Shown here: piece by piece, positions 13,368-26,080 of the stretch
Layout: each line of letters opens with the position of its first letter
Numbering within the stretch: position 1 is the stretch's first letter
NCBI GenBank assembly: GCA_024220505.1
Contig: JAKZZE010000009.1
Span: 692,001-756,000, forward strand
From: Rhizopus arrhizus
Lineage: Eukaryota; Mucoromycota; Mucoromycetes; Mucorales; Rhizopodaceae
Length of the DNA: 64,000 nt
Reading direction: 5' to 3'
The notes under the pieces: model-generated
Seen by the model: the letters and a program-made list of their open reading frames with translations, nothing else
Databases searched by the model: none
What the model was told of the DNA's origin: nothing
Translations under genes and position numbers: made by a program

Positions 13368-14582
13368 TTATTTACTTTTCAACTGGTGAATAAAATCTGA
13401 CGTAAATATTGAACTATTCTCCCAATTCAGTTCCGTATTACTTGCCAACTGCCAAAAAGATATATTTTTTGGATGATTTTCAATCGTCTTCAAACGTGAT
13501 GGACCTATCATTCCAATAGACCTATTAAATTCCTGCTGATGAACCAATTTTGTCTCTTTTTCAGGAAACAGGATTAAATCAAGTTTTTCATACACCTTCA
13601 TTTTCGATTCTTCTACAGACCAAATATTCGCAGCATTCCAATCTCTCTCATCCGTACGTTTTAAAGTACGTCGTTTTTGCGAATTGTCAGGTTGTAAAGA
13701 GCGAGATATTGCTAAGGCCATTTGAAGTTCTTCGTCTAATTTATCATCTTTAGCACTTGATTGTGCTGACAATAAGGAATGGTTCATCTTGCTAATCATT
13801 ACATTATTATTAAAATCATCATCATGTATAGGACAGTCTATAGCTTGATATTCATGGTAAATTTTATTGCTTGAATTGATGCTAGAGCTACTCTGGCTAT
13901 AGTTATTTGTGTCGCTATCTCTTTGGATTATATCCTGTTCACTGTTGTTTGATATGTTATCGGGTTTAGATGGAGTGGTGAATGAGTGTCCCCAACCTAT
14001 CCATCGAAATTTTTGAAGTAACTGAGATACAGATAGTCCACATTGTTTTCGACACTGTTTAATATGAGCAACTTTTTGTTTTAATCTACGTTGATCAAAA
14101 GAGGTAGATTCATGACATATTGGACATATCGATAGTGTTTCCAAAAAGGGCATTCGTTGACCAGCAAACACTGGTTCATTTCTAGGAGTCTCTGGCTCGT
14201 CCTTAATGTCATCCAAGCAGGTGTTCAAATGAATCTGTCTTCTCGTTAAGTTCATGTGCGACAAGATTTTTCCACAAAAGATACAATCGTCAAATTCTAG
14301 AGAATCATCATGACTCTCTGTAAAAGTGTTGCTTTTCATACATTCTTCTACATGTCTTTGACGCATATAACTTGACTTAATACTAGACAAGTCATTGGAA
14401 CAGATAGGACATGCATATTCAGTTAATTTTGATTCCAAACTCAATGCTGTTGATGTAATAGGAGAGCTTTTGCGAGGCTTGGTGAGTGAGAGTATTCTCT
14501 TCTTGTTGGGAGTTTGACTGTCCTCGGTCAAGGTATGTTTAAAAGTATTAAGTTTTGTAGGAGCCGTAGCATCCTTGTCCAT
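13368..14582 (-). CDS. SLX4-like protein with UBZ4-type zinc fingers
   Basis: A single exon of 404 residues. Three C-x2-C...H...C modules are visible: CPIC at residue 58, CIFC near 100, and CPIC near 155, the last with HIKQCRKQCGLSVSQLLQ, which matches the UBZ4 fingers of SLX4/BTBD12 where the finger runs into a G(V/L)(x)xxQLL helix. A short acidic EELQMALAISRSLQ helix follows, also present in SLX4. SLX4 is the scaffold for structure-specific nucleases in Holliday-junction and crosslink repair. I cannot confirm the C-terminal SLX1-binding domain, so the name is by finger architecture. The ATG at 14582 is preferred because open reading upstream passes only through a poly-A tract that would encode poly-Phe. 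The start is 164 bp from the divergent gene. Confidence 0.65.
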   Translation of the reverse strand: MDKDATAPTKLNTFKHTLTEDSQTPNKKRILSLTKPRKSSPITSTALSLESKLTEYACPICSNDLSSIKSSYMRQRHVEECMKSNTFTESHDDSLEFDDCIFCGKILSHMNLTRRQIHLNTCLDDIKDEPETPRNEPVFAGQRMPFLETLSICPICHESTSFDQRRLKQKVAHIKQCRKQCGLSVSQLLQKFRWIGWGHSFTTPSKPDNISNNSEQDIIQRDSDTNNYSQSSSSINSSNKIYHEYQAIDCPIHDDDFNNNVMISKMNHSLLSAQSSAKDDKLDEELQMALAISRSLQPDNSQKRRTLKRTDERDWNAANIWSVEESKMKVYEKLDLILFPEKETKLVHQQEFNRSIGMIGPSRLKTIENHPKNISFWQLASNTELNWENSSIFTSDFIHQLKSK

Positions 14583-14591
14583 AGCAAAGCG

Positions 14592-14630
<39 letters not shown>

Positions 14631-14746
14631 TTGTAGCTGCTCTGCGGAAGGATAAAGAGTAGCCGCTTCAACATCCGATAGTATTGCTCGATGAAAAAAA
14701 AATTGAATAAAAAATAACTTTATTTCTGGAACCAAACATTTTTAAA
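14583..14746. promoter_or_regulatory. Short divergent intergenic region with 35-nt poly(dA:dT)
   Basis: Only 164 bp separate the start codons of the SLX4-like gene (-) and the nucleoplasmin-like gene (+). The spacer holds an uninterrupted A35 at 14594-14628. Long poly(dA:dT) tracts exclude nucleosomes, so it probably acts as a shared promoter; that is inference. Confidence 0.5.
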
Positions 14747-16500
14747 ATGAAGATTCGCGGATTATGGAGTAAATTCCGTTAATTATAGTTCAAATTGCTC
14801 GTTTTGCTGATCGTCGACACTTAGGCATGGAATTACAACCACAGGCTGAGACTGTTGTGGATTCTGATGCATCATTCCAGATCACTATGGTAACAGAGCA
14901 AAAAGGAAATTGAATTATCGAAAATCTAATTGTCTTAAAAGGCTTCATTGAGAACTTTTGAAGGCGCTCAGCGATCATCATTATTTGTAAGATTTCAAGC
15001 TCAAGAAGTCCTTTTGTGCTCCTTATTACCTGAGAAAGTAAAAACAAACGTAGAGAACACCACTTATCTTCGCATTTCTTATTATTATAATATAGAATGA
15101 GCAGCAGATTTTGAATTTTACTCGTCTAGCTGGTGAAATTATTACACTTTATTCTAATGGGAACAAGTAAGTTTAAAGCTCTAGACATGATGCTGATACT
15201 GATTTTTTTGTGTTAAAAAGCATAATACACCTTACGGGGAATTACATAAGTCAGGATTCTGACATAGAGTCCGAAGCAGAAAGCATTGATATTAGGGCCA
15301 AACCATCCAACAGTGCTCGTAAAAGTGGCATAAAGGAAACCAAAGAAGCAAATGATATTGTATCATTGTAAATTTTTACTTTTCATATCGTTATCATATT
15401 TTACTCATTTATCATTTAGTTTACATTCAGCAAACTATGTTTCTTCTAGTGATGAGTCTTCTGTCATTGAGTTATATAGCGATGAGCATGCTAGTGATGA
15501 ATCATCCAATACTATTCAAATAGACTCAAGTTCAGAAGACGAGGAATTAATCTCCACCAATCATAGCATTGAAGATGCGCTTGCAGCAATTGGCCTCTCT
15601 GTAGATCGAATGAAATCTACAAAGAATGCAAAAGTTAATACTTTATCAAACACAAATGACAAAAACCCTTCATATGCGATTAGCAATACTTCTGAAAGTC
15701 AAACAAGGAACACTGAAGCTACAGAACCAGATACTTCAGCAAAAATAATAGATAAAAATCCTTCACCTTCAGCAACCAGCATTCTTAAAAATCAAGAAAA
15801 GACTACTGAAACTGTAAAGCACGATACTTCAAAAGAAGTGAAAAACAAAGAAATTTCACCTTCAGCCATAAATGCTGCTAACAAACAAACAGAAGTTACT
15901 CAAACTACAAAATCAACAAACAAGACCCCTTCATCTTTTTCTAAAACAAAGAAAAAGTCAACTAAAACCATAAAACCCGATATTTCAGGGGAAATAGCAA
16001 AGAAAGGGCCTTTGTCCTCTAAAAAACAAGCGAAAGCTACTAAAATTTTAGAGAACAATGCTGTAGAAACAAAATCAAGTAAACAGCCATCTTCAATCGA
16101 AACCTCTACAAATCAAATAGAAATTATTAAAATCGAAAATCCAAATACTTCAACAAACGTAACAAGAAAACGCCCTTCCCCTTCAATTGATTTCAATGTA
16201 AAAAAGATAAAACTAACTGAATGTACAAACCACGATGCTTTGGCAGGAACGAAACATGAACTTTCTTCATCTAAATTATCTAAGCCTAATAATAATAAGT
16301 CTAAAGCCATGAAAAGAAAACAGATAAAGAAAAACCTTAGAAAAGATACTAAAGAAGCCACTAAGGAGGATAGAATTAAAAAACCCGTTAAAAAAACCCA
16401 CAAGAAGAAGAAAACCCACAAGAAGAAGAAAAGCAACAAGCATGAAAATTCTCAAAAACAAGCTGGTCAAACTCAAGATAAAAAACCAAATAAAAACTGA
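14747..16500 (+). CDS. Nucleoplasmin-like (nucleolar FKBP N-terminal type) protein without PPIase domain
   Basis: Six exons, 14747..14768, 14825..14889, 14942..15037, 15096..15166, 15221..15367 and 15420..16500, 493 residues. The first ~100 residues follow the nucleoplasmin-like fold found at the front of nucleolar FKBPs (Fpr3/Fpr4, FKBP39): GLWSMELQPQAE, DASFQITMASL, RSSLFVRF, VLLCSLLPEK, EQQILNF, and the diagnostic IHLTGNYI. An acidic stretch (SDEHASDESS..SSSEDEE) and then a long Lys/Ser/Thr-rich tail follow, with KKTHKKKK repeats near the end. In Fpr3/4 a catalytic FKBP domain comes next; here the frame stops after the Lys-rich tail and I find no FKBP motifs downstream. Probably a histone chaperone-like nucleolar protein. 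Confidence 0.72.
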
Positions 16501-18172
16501 TATATTTATCTCTTATTTGAGAGTATAACACAAAACATTCTTAAAACGTTTCCAAGCCTTATCTAAAAAAAGCATGTAATATAAAGATTTTATTATTAAC
16601 AAATATATCAATAGCTTCATTGTCAAGATGAACAATCTTTAAGGTTTTACTCTATCAAATGCTTATGTGAGCTAAATGAACAATAATATATAAACTATAA
16701 AAAATAATCAGATTTACTCTTGATGCAGTCTTGTTATCTGATCGATGCCATTCGCCTGAGCGATACTTAGGCTACTTGCATGATTGAAGGTGCTGTTGTT
16801 GGTATCAATGTCAATATTAGTAATTGTAATGAACTTCTTTTAGATACGCAGCTAAATGTTTAATGCGCAATCATTACCTGCTTAGCTTCTTTAAATCATT
16901 AAAATACCTACTTTCTTGGCCATGTTGATCATATTCTTCACGTTGTTATTAGTGGCATCTTTGTTTGAGCCTAAAGAGCATACTTTGTGGACATCTGAAA
17001 TAAGTTTAAAGGAGGTTAAAGCCCCCATAACCATTATGGAAGACCTGAAGCTGACATACTTATTAGATTGGGAAATACCAAATGTCTAACTCTCTGAACT
17101 TTGATAGGGTGTTTGAAAAATTGATGTCGAGTGACAATCGATGTCAAACAGGAACATAATAAGTGCTGTTTATTTATTTTTTATAAAAATAAAACATCCC
17201 AAAATTTACATCAAATTACGAAGGTCTTTTTTTATTTTCATTTAGTAATTCATATTGAATTTAATATATATTTTCAGGCAAAAAACTTAATTTAAAAATG
17301 ATGAAGCATTTTGGAGTATGAATGTATATTAGATTTGATGCTTTTCTAAAGTATTTAATAAAGGACTAATTTAGATATCTGTTGCTTGAAAATAGATATA
17401 AGTATTCGCCATTTATTCTAGACTAAAAGTGCAATCTGGCACAAATAAAACTGTAATTTTGGATCTAGAAAGTTGCAGATTGGTTTTGACAGTTTGCAGT
17501 CTATTTTGAAACAGCAGAGGTTGGCATTGGAAGTGTTGTGTTTGAAACCACTCTATTGGATAAAAAAAATACAGACATAAAAATTTGCTTGCTATTTCAC
17601 TAGATAAAACAAAAACTTCAAATAGATAAAAAAAAAAATCAAAATTGAATTTGAGTACCCTAATAATTACCCATAACTTAATTTAAAGAAAAGCTTTAAA
17701 TCCTCATTAAGATCATAAACAGTAGTCTATTTTCATGTTTAGCGAAATCTTGATGCTGACTAAATTTTTTCAAAAATAAGAAATAAGAGTGAAAAAGAAT
17801 GAAACGACAACCTTATTACGTATGAGATTATACTTGATATAATAAAAATTACAAAAAAGTCTTTGTCCTTCTCTGCCCTTTAATACTGACAAAGTATTGC
17901 TTTTTTAAAAAAAAATCTTAAAAAGGTGTTTTCCATGAGCGGGCTGTAATTACAAGAGACTAAAAAAAGGAACAGAGTCTCTAACTTAACCAATAAGTAA
18001 GCCCAACAACTTATCAATCCTCTTTTATTTTGCAAATAATGGTCTATTACTTATCCATTGAGCTAAAAAAAAATAATATACTAACTTTTTCATTTGCCTT
18101 AAACATCTTTAATTACATTAAATAAGACAGTATTTGCTTCTTTTTATTTGTGTGTTCATTTTTTGCATAAAC
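16501..18172. other. Intergenic; possible decayed coding fragment near 16.7-17.1 kb
   Basis: AT-rich spacer. On the minus strand, a stretch near 16.95-17.0 kb reads YALGSNKDATNNNVKNM and another near 16.72-16.82 kb reads NSTFNHASSLSIAQANG before a stop. Both look protein-like but join to nothing I recognise. Nothing else is seen. Confidence 0.35.
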
Positions 18173-18185
18173 GTGACACATATTT
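18173..18185. repeat. Left copy of 13-bp TSD of truncated LINE
   Basis: GTGACACATATTT, repeated exactly at 18815-18827. Confidence 0.8.
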
Positions 18186-18814
18186 TTTTTTTTTTATGTA
18201 TGAGGAGTTTATTCTTGTGCCGCCTTTAGACGTACACTGTAGGAAAGCATTTAAATATATAGAATAAAAGTATAAATTAATGTGATATCTGATTATTGTC
18301 TTGGGATTCTTTCTGATAAAGATTTTCTTGATGCATTCTGCGGAGGAGCATAGTAGCTCTAGCAGCTGCTTCATTTGGCCAAAAGGGCGATCCATCAAAA
18401 ATATGTTTCCAATGAGTTCGCCAGAGGCACAGTACACCACAGGCGATTACTTGGAAAGAATCAAGTTGCCATTGCGGACGCACTATGGCTGAGATTGCGT
18501 GGGGTCGAGAGATTTCTTCAAAAGTCAGACGTGGGGTCTGTTCTAAGAAACGAGTTGAAAGTGTATCCCACATAGGCTGTTTAAGTGGACAAGACCAGAA
18601 GAAATGTTCATCAGATTCGATTGCGCCACACAGCGTACATCTGTCATCAGTAATAGTGTTTGGCATGATTTTGTGCAATCGGGATCTTGTGGGCAGCTTG
18701 GAATGATAGAGTCGCCAAAGAATGGTTCGTGCTGGATGCGGAATTGAGGCGTGCCAAAATTGTGTCCAGGATGACTTGTTGGTTCGAGGGTAATGAGAAG
18801 GTAAACTAGCTAGT
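18186..18814 (-). mobile_element. 5'-truncated LINE insertion
   Basis: A 629-bp minus-strand insert. It begins at its 3' side with a T run at 18186-18195 that runs on from the TSD (the element's poly-A tail) and encodes the C-terminal end of a LINE reverse transcriptase protein. The zinc-binding segment reads WRLYHSKLPTRSRLHKIMP..DRCTLCGAIESDEHFFWSCP, then W..LSTRF and CLWRTHWKHIF, a layout shared with the intact LINE at 53.99-57.88 kb but of a different family. The exact 13-bp direct repeat on both sides shows target-primed insertion. The C-terminal frame is still open over 130 codons, so the insertion is fairly young. Confidence 0.85.
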
Positions 18815-18827
18815 GTGACACATATTT
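18815..18827. repeat. Right copy of 13-bp TSD of truncated LINE
   Basis: GTGACACATATTT, identical to 18173-18185. Confidence 0.8.
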
Positions 18828-20557
18828 AAACATCTACTCTTCTTATATATTACTACACCATTCCAGAAAATAAAGTCGCATTTTTACAAATTTATAATAC
18901 AACAAATACAAAAAGCGAGAGGTAAACACGCCATTTATTCCTGAAAATAATGTATCTTATAAAAAAATTGACGCGTAAAAAACAGTTGTCATTTCTACAT
19001 TACATATTTATGTAGAAAAATCAGCTTTCTAAAATAAAAGAAATCGTCCATGATTACATCTTTAATAAATTTCATAAAAATATTAAATTGCCCCACCATC
19101 TCAGACAAACAAATAAACCAAAATAAATCATCAATTTGTTGATATAAATTTGGTGTATAATTTAACTTTCAAAACAGTAATGATATTTTAAATTGGTAGC
19201 TATAGAGAAAATAAATAAGAAACCAATCAACAATGTTTACTACTTTGTTTGTACTTCTTTATTTTTGTGGTGATGTCTGAAACTATTAAAAAAGTAAAAC
19301 GAATTTTATACATTACCAATTCTTTGTAATAATATTCGAATAAAACTTTCAGTTTTTTTTTTAAGAAAAAAATAGTTGTTGGATCATTCGAGATTCATGG
19401 TTCAATAACAATAACTTGTTAATATATATCATATTTTATTATACTGTCAAACTATATACAAAATGCATTCCAGATGAAGGCCAGAATTTTCAATTAATGT
19501 TTGGTCAAAAATAAAGTGAATACTCAGTCAATATCACACCAAAGCTTACAGCATTAGATACTCTCGGAACCATATCCTGTGCTGGATTCCTTTTGATTTC
19601 AAGTCACTCGTTTCATGTAAGCTGTTGATGCTATTGATGGCTGAAATTAATAGGTAGAATAACTGGTCTTAAACCTCGATGCTACCTGGTCAAAAGCGAC
19701 AATTTATATATTAAAACAAGTATTTTTTTATCATAATATAACCCTCATCTATAGGCTTTGTATTACTGTTTTAAATATAAAAAAGAATTGATAAAATGGC
19801 TTACTTTTGGCTTCATCACTCAAAAAATTAATTTTTAAACATTTTACGTTGTTTTCTTATAAAAAAATCTGTAATGAGATCTGAAGAAGGCTTTTCTTTT
19901 ATTTTAAAACATAATAAATAAAAACTTGAGCATTTGAAACTAACAAGGTTTGCCTGTTTACGCTGCAAAGAGTAGAGCTCATTTTTTGGGCAAAAGGCTT
20001 TTTGTACTGTTGTTACAATGTAACTTATTAAAGTTTACACAAGAGTGATAGTTGCAGAACAAAAGGAGTAACTTCTTCAAATGGAGATGAAACATTATTC
20101 GATTTGAAAAGAATAATAAAAACGGTTTATTTCAATAGGTTAATGCCTTTTACAAGAGAATAAACAGAAACATTTTAATTCTATGCTTTATTGCATGTTT
20201 GATAATTTTACAAAGGTATGTCTGATCTTTTGTTCTAATGTTTGTGTAGACTGAGAGTGTAGTAGCAATATTTAACCTAATAGGAAAATCAGGATTTTCT
20301 TTGTTTACAGTCATACAGGATTCCTGTACTGAGAAGATAGTGATATTACGACTTGGTTGGGTAATACCAATAAACAATGTAAAGATCGACAATTATATTA
20401 ATTTATCACCAAATTTAATTAATCGAGAATAAGAGTGATTGAATCCCTGCAGTTCTTTTATACTTTTTTGGACATTCTGGAGAAGAATAAGACTGTAATC
20501 GCTTAGTAAAAGAAGGCATTGCTGTTTTAAGCTGAGACTATCATTAATGTGAGAACC

Positions 20558-20630
<73 letters not shown>

Positions 20631-20907
20631 CTTAATATGGATTTAGTATTTTTCTAGACACTTGACTATAACTTAAGATAATTAGAGTTTTTTAATTGTG
20701 ACCCATTCCTTAAATATTAGATGCTGTCTTGATAAAGATTTAGGCTCAAAGTCTACTTTTTTTAGTATTTCCCTGGACAATTTGCAAGTCCATGTGATCC
20801 TTTATGAGCTGTGTGGTGCTAAATAATACTTAAGGGTTCAAGACTTTTTAATAATAAAGCTCGATAATGGAATATTAGCTTATCATATACTTTTCGGGGC
20901 AGTATGC

Positions 20908-20938
<31 letters not shown>

Positions 20939-21946
20939 AAATAATTATCAGACTATGTAATTTCGACTAACCAGACCTACTTAAAGAAGGGTTCTAAGTT
21001 TACGTTACTTTGTCTCTTAAATTGTCTATTAATTTTACACTTAAGTTCTTAAATAGTCTTAAATCTGTATTAGTGAAAGTTCCTTTGAATAGCATACAAG
21101 TTTATTCTTCTTTCGGTAAATTTATCGTAAAAGAGGACTTTATCATTAATAGCCTCAGTATACTCGTTGCTCAATATCAGTAATTCCTGTGATAGTATTT
21201 TATTTATGGTAACTCAAGCTTTTTCTTGTAGTTAAAGACCTTAGCTAGAAGTGAATCGACTGGTCAAGAAGGAGGTTATTGACTTGTCTTTTCACTTGAA
21301 TGTTTTATAATATATGACAAAGCCATACCCAATATATGATTCGGTTTTACCTGTATATTAATACCCATATATATCAAGAGAATGTTGCAAGTCATACTAT
21401 ATGAACCTTTCAGTTTTTTCCGTGTTATGCCTAATGGTATCGGAGATTCAAAAGTTGCACGTCATCTTCGGTAGAAATATGAGTAAATGGGTCAACCTCT
21501 TTAGCAAAGTCTTTAAAAAATTGACTTCATATAGAAAAGCCTTTTTCTTTACTTGGGCTAGCATGATTACTCCAACAACCTTAAAATTAGCGCTACGAAA
21601 GACGTGTACGAAAGATCAAACATGAACAAAAGAAGCTTATCTCGATACCTGCTGTACATAAAATATAACTCAACTCGATTGTTCAAGGACACGTCTTCCT
21701 GTATGTAGAATTCTATAAAAGCAATATCTTTTATATTAAAAAAATATAGCCAATCAAATATATTAACGTCAAATATTTATCCAACGATAGAAGAAAAAAA
21801 ATTTTTTCACATCTTTTTCACATTAAACCACATTTGAAGTTTCTTTCATTTCATCTCGTTTGAAAGAAAAAACAATCTATCTCAAATTAGCATTTTATAA
21901 ACAACTCTTATCAAAGAAAGGCAAAAGATCTTCATCGTTTTGAAAA
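18828..21946. other. Gene-poor AT-rich region
   Basis: No recognisable gene. It contains the 71-nt T tract at 20560-20630 and a shorter T run near 20909-20930 followed directly by A's. A 74-codon open stretch at 21401-21625 (plus) has no motif I know. Confidence 0.5.
20560..20630. repeat. Homopolymer T71
   Basis: Seventy-one consecutive T. It may be the tail of a minus-strand retroelement to its right whose body has decayed; no flanking direct repeat was found. Length may be inexact because homopolymers are hard to sequence. Confidence 0.9.
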
Positions 21947-22851
<905 letters not shown>

Positions 22852-24736
22852 AACACAAATATTACTTTTATTTTACCTTTTTTTTTTTTTAAAAAAAATA
22901 TATCCAATTGTACTCATATATATCTGATGTCCTTTCACTATCTACAAAGCTTATAAAAATTGCAGATTTTTTTTTTTTTTTTTTTTTGTAAAGAAATTAA
23001 GACAAGGCAAAAGCAATGCTGTTTATATTAGCATTATTTGCCATGAAATTTATTAAAATATTGAAAACTTATGTTAAACAATATTATCTAGAGTTATATT
23101 TAATCAACCTTAGCTACTGGCCAATTAACATTAGCTAGCAAGTATCAACTGGCGCGAGTTTATATGGATTAGTACAAACTAGTATAAACACATATTAATT
23201 AGTAAGTGGTGATATTTGCTAATGAATGGATACGATCTTTTCCATTCTTTCATATTTTTGATGTTGAGCGTCTCATTTATTTCTTTGTAACCTCCTCTTA
23301 TGGCCCCACCTATTACATTGCATGTTTGGCTTCCTTCTTGCGCTCATTGGGATTTTTGTCCTTAAATAATAAGTTAATGGCTATCTATTGCGTTTTCTTG
23401 CAACTTATACACCGCTGCTGGCGTCCTATTCTTTGTTCTCATAGCAAGTCTGTGCACCCTCCTCTCCTTATACCGATTGGACTGCTTTTGGCTTCTTCAT
23501 GGATAATTTTTTGTTTTCTAGAGATCCCCAAAGCTGGTTCCACTCCTTGGTAGCAATTGTTGCTTGGTTGTTTTGGTGTCGCAGTTACTCTACACCAGTG
23601 ACACCCGCAATCCTTTCCTTTGTCCGTCTGCCATATTTGCCCCTATCTCCCAGAAGACGAATACAAATTTGCAGCGGTTTCTCCTAAAAATGGGGTTTCT
23701 GGAAGCCACTCATGCTCATTTGAGCCGCTTTACTCCTTTTTCGCAATCTGAGCTTTGGCATGCTTTGACCTCTCTTTCTATCTCTTCACCTGAAACTGAA
23801 GATTTAGCTCGTCTTTATCACTTAGGCTATGTATGTGCTACTTTATGGGGAAATCATTGACGTTCCATATATGATTGCACCACTTAATCTAACAACGTTA
23901 CCATATAAACCTTTAGGTGGCATATCGCTGTTCATTGACTCATTTGGCGCTCCTTAAACTTGATTTTTAGTATTAATAGTTATCACTTAATACAAAAGAG
24001 ATCGTTTATTAATAAAATTGTTAATATTGATCTTGAAATAAAACATGAAACGCTTGATAATTGTTAGATATAATATTAGTGCAAGCTGTAACAGCAAAGA
24101 TATGCATTATAGATAATGGGTGAAGTTTATATAAAATTTAAAATTTACAGTATTTAATAAAAAGTAATCAGCAAACTGCAAAAATAAAAATAAAATATTC
24201 GTTGAAGGAAAAACTACTTAAAGTCTTTAATAGATGTTTGAAGTAGTGCATTCAGTTAAAAACTACCTATCCAAATAATTATTAACTATAAGCCAGGATT
24301 ACTTTATTGTCCGATTATCAGTGATTTTACTGCCTAACACTCTTTATGTGTGTACCCATCTGGCGGGGCTTTATATGTCAACTTTAAAACACTTAGCGTA
24401 TTTAGTTTCAAATGTCATTATCAAAAATGTATGTCATACTTTATGCAGAATATGTAACTGATTTATGCTTAAAAATAAAAACATGAATATTAATTAACTC
24501 TTTATTTCACAAGGGATTTTCAATTACATCAATACAACACATTTTAGCACGTACAAGAAGTAAAAAAAAAAAAAAAAAAAAGTCGAAAGAAATCCAAATG
24601 GATCTAAAACTGATCATTGATTTTACAGAAAACTGTGATGTAATCATTAAGTTATTTCGTAACATTATATAAAGCCTTTATTTTTTAAATCTTCTTTTTT
24701 ATTATATTTTTTTTTGTATCTAAATTTTGTATAAAA
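22852..24736. other. Intergenic with LINE relic
   Basis: Apart from the relic at about 23.2-23.87 kb, AT-rich spacer with several T and A runs (22.88-22.9 kb, 22.97-22.99 kb, 24.56-24.58 kb). A TATATAAAG at about 24666-24674 lies about 65 bp before the aldolase start and is a plausible TATA element. Confidence 0.5.
23220..23870 (+). mobile_element. Decayed LINE 3' fragment (second family)
   Basis: This stretch is less AT-rich than its surroundings and reads, with frame changes, as the C-terminal region of a LINE RT protein: LSPEDEYKFAAVSPK, then LWHALTSLSISSPETEDLARL, then GYVCATLWGNHWRSIYD, the last two spanning an in-frame stop. Such W.AL..L and ATLW..HWR endings are typical of LINE proteins in these fungi. 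It is broken by several stops and no insertion duplication was found. Confidence 0.45.
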
Positions 24737-25932
24737 ATGGGTCTTCTTGATGTTGTTCCTACTGGCGTTCTTACTGGCGATAACGTCAGAAAGCTTTTAA
24801 ATTATGGTATATAAAAATACACTAAATTATAAGAAAAAAAACTTACTTTTAATTTCATAGCTCATGAAAATAAATTTGCAATCCCTGCTATTAACTGTAC
24901 TTCTACAAGGTAAAGATCTTTATTTACGAAACCTTTGCTGTTATCATTGACTTTTTTTTTAAAAAAAAAAATAGCACAGTGAATGCTGCTCTTGAAGCTG
25001 CCAAAAAGAATCAGTCTCCTATTATCATCCAATTTTCTAACGGTGGTTCTGCATTCTTTGCTGGTAAGGCCATTGACAACAAGAACCAAGAGGCTTCTAT
25101 TCTTGGTGCTGTTGCTGGAGCCCAATACGTCCGTGCTGTTGCCAAGGCCTATGGTGTCCCTGTTCTTATCCACTCTGATCATTGTGCCAAAAAATTACTT
25201 CCTTGGTTTGATGGTATGCTTGATGCTGATGAAAAATACTTTAAGGCACACGGTGAACCTCTTTTCTCTTCTCACATGTTGGATCTTTCTGAAGAACCCG
25301 TTGAGGAGAACATTGAGACATGCCTCAAGTATCTTCAACGTATGGCACCTATGGGTTGCTTATTGGAAATGGAAATTGGTATTACCGGTGGTGAAGAAGA
25401 TGGCGTAGATAATACAAGTGTTGATAATGCCTCTCTTTACACGCAACCTGAGGACATTTGGGAAATTTACAGCCGTTTCTCGAAAGTAACCGACTTGTTT
25501 TCTATTGCCGCTGCTTTCGGTAATGTTCACGGTGTTTATGCTCCGGGTAATGTGAAGTTACATCCAGAACTTTTGGGTAAACATCAGGCTTACGTTCAGG
25601 AAAAGCTCAAGACAGATGATGATAAGCCCGTCTATTTTGTTTTCCACGGTGGTTCGGGTTCTAGTCGTCAAGAAATTGATACAGCTCTCAAGAATGGTGT
25701 TGTCAAGATGAATGTTGATACAGATACTCAGTGGGCTTACTGGAAGGGTCTCAAGGACTTTTACGAAAAGAATAAGGATTACCTTCAATCCCAGGTTGGT
25801 AATCCCGAGGGACCTAACAAGCCCAATAAAAAATATTATGATCCTCGTGTCTTTATCCGTGCTTCAGAACAAGCCATGATTGATAGAATTGTTGATGCCT
25901 TGGACTGGTTAAATAACAAGAATGTTTTGTAA
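24737..25932 (+). CDS. FBA1: Fructose-bisphosphate aldolase, class II
   Basis: Three exons, 24737..24806, 24861..24909 and 24975..25932, 358 residues, the usual class IIA length. It cleaves fructose-1,6-bisphosphate in glycolysis using a bound zinc. Seen: NCTSTSTVNAALEAA, IQFSNGGSAFFAGK, the zinc-ligand region VLIHSDHC, LEMEIGITGGEEDGVDN, FGNVHGVYAPGNV, FHGGSGSS and NVDTDTQWAYW. Base composition is richer in C and G at third positions than in neighbouring genes, consistent with high expression. The second intron ends in a T-run/A-run pair just before the acceptor. Confidence 0.97.
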
Positions 25933-26008
25933 ATATAATCCCCTTTTGTATATTCTTTCAATCATAAAATAAACACGTGATTCAACTTCGATTACTTTAA
26001 TAAATTCC

Positions 26009-26045
<37 letters not shown>

Positions 26046-26080
26046 ACCTCCTTTTTTTTCTATTTTTTTTTTTCTTTGGA

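Noticed and set aside
14583..14735. N-terminal extension of the SLX4-like protein through the poly-A tract (poly-Phe)
   Set aside because: The extension has no family support and runs through a homopolymer; the ATG at 14582 gives a sensible start.
16113..16476. Hydrophobic Leu/Phe-rich frames on the minus strand
   Set aside because: They are the antisense of Lys-rich codons of the nucleoplasmin-like protein.
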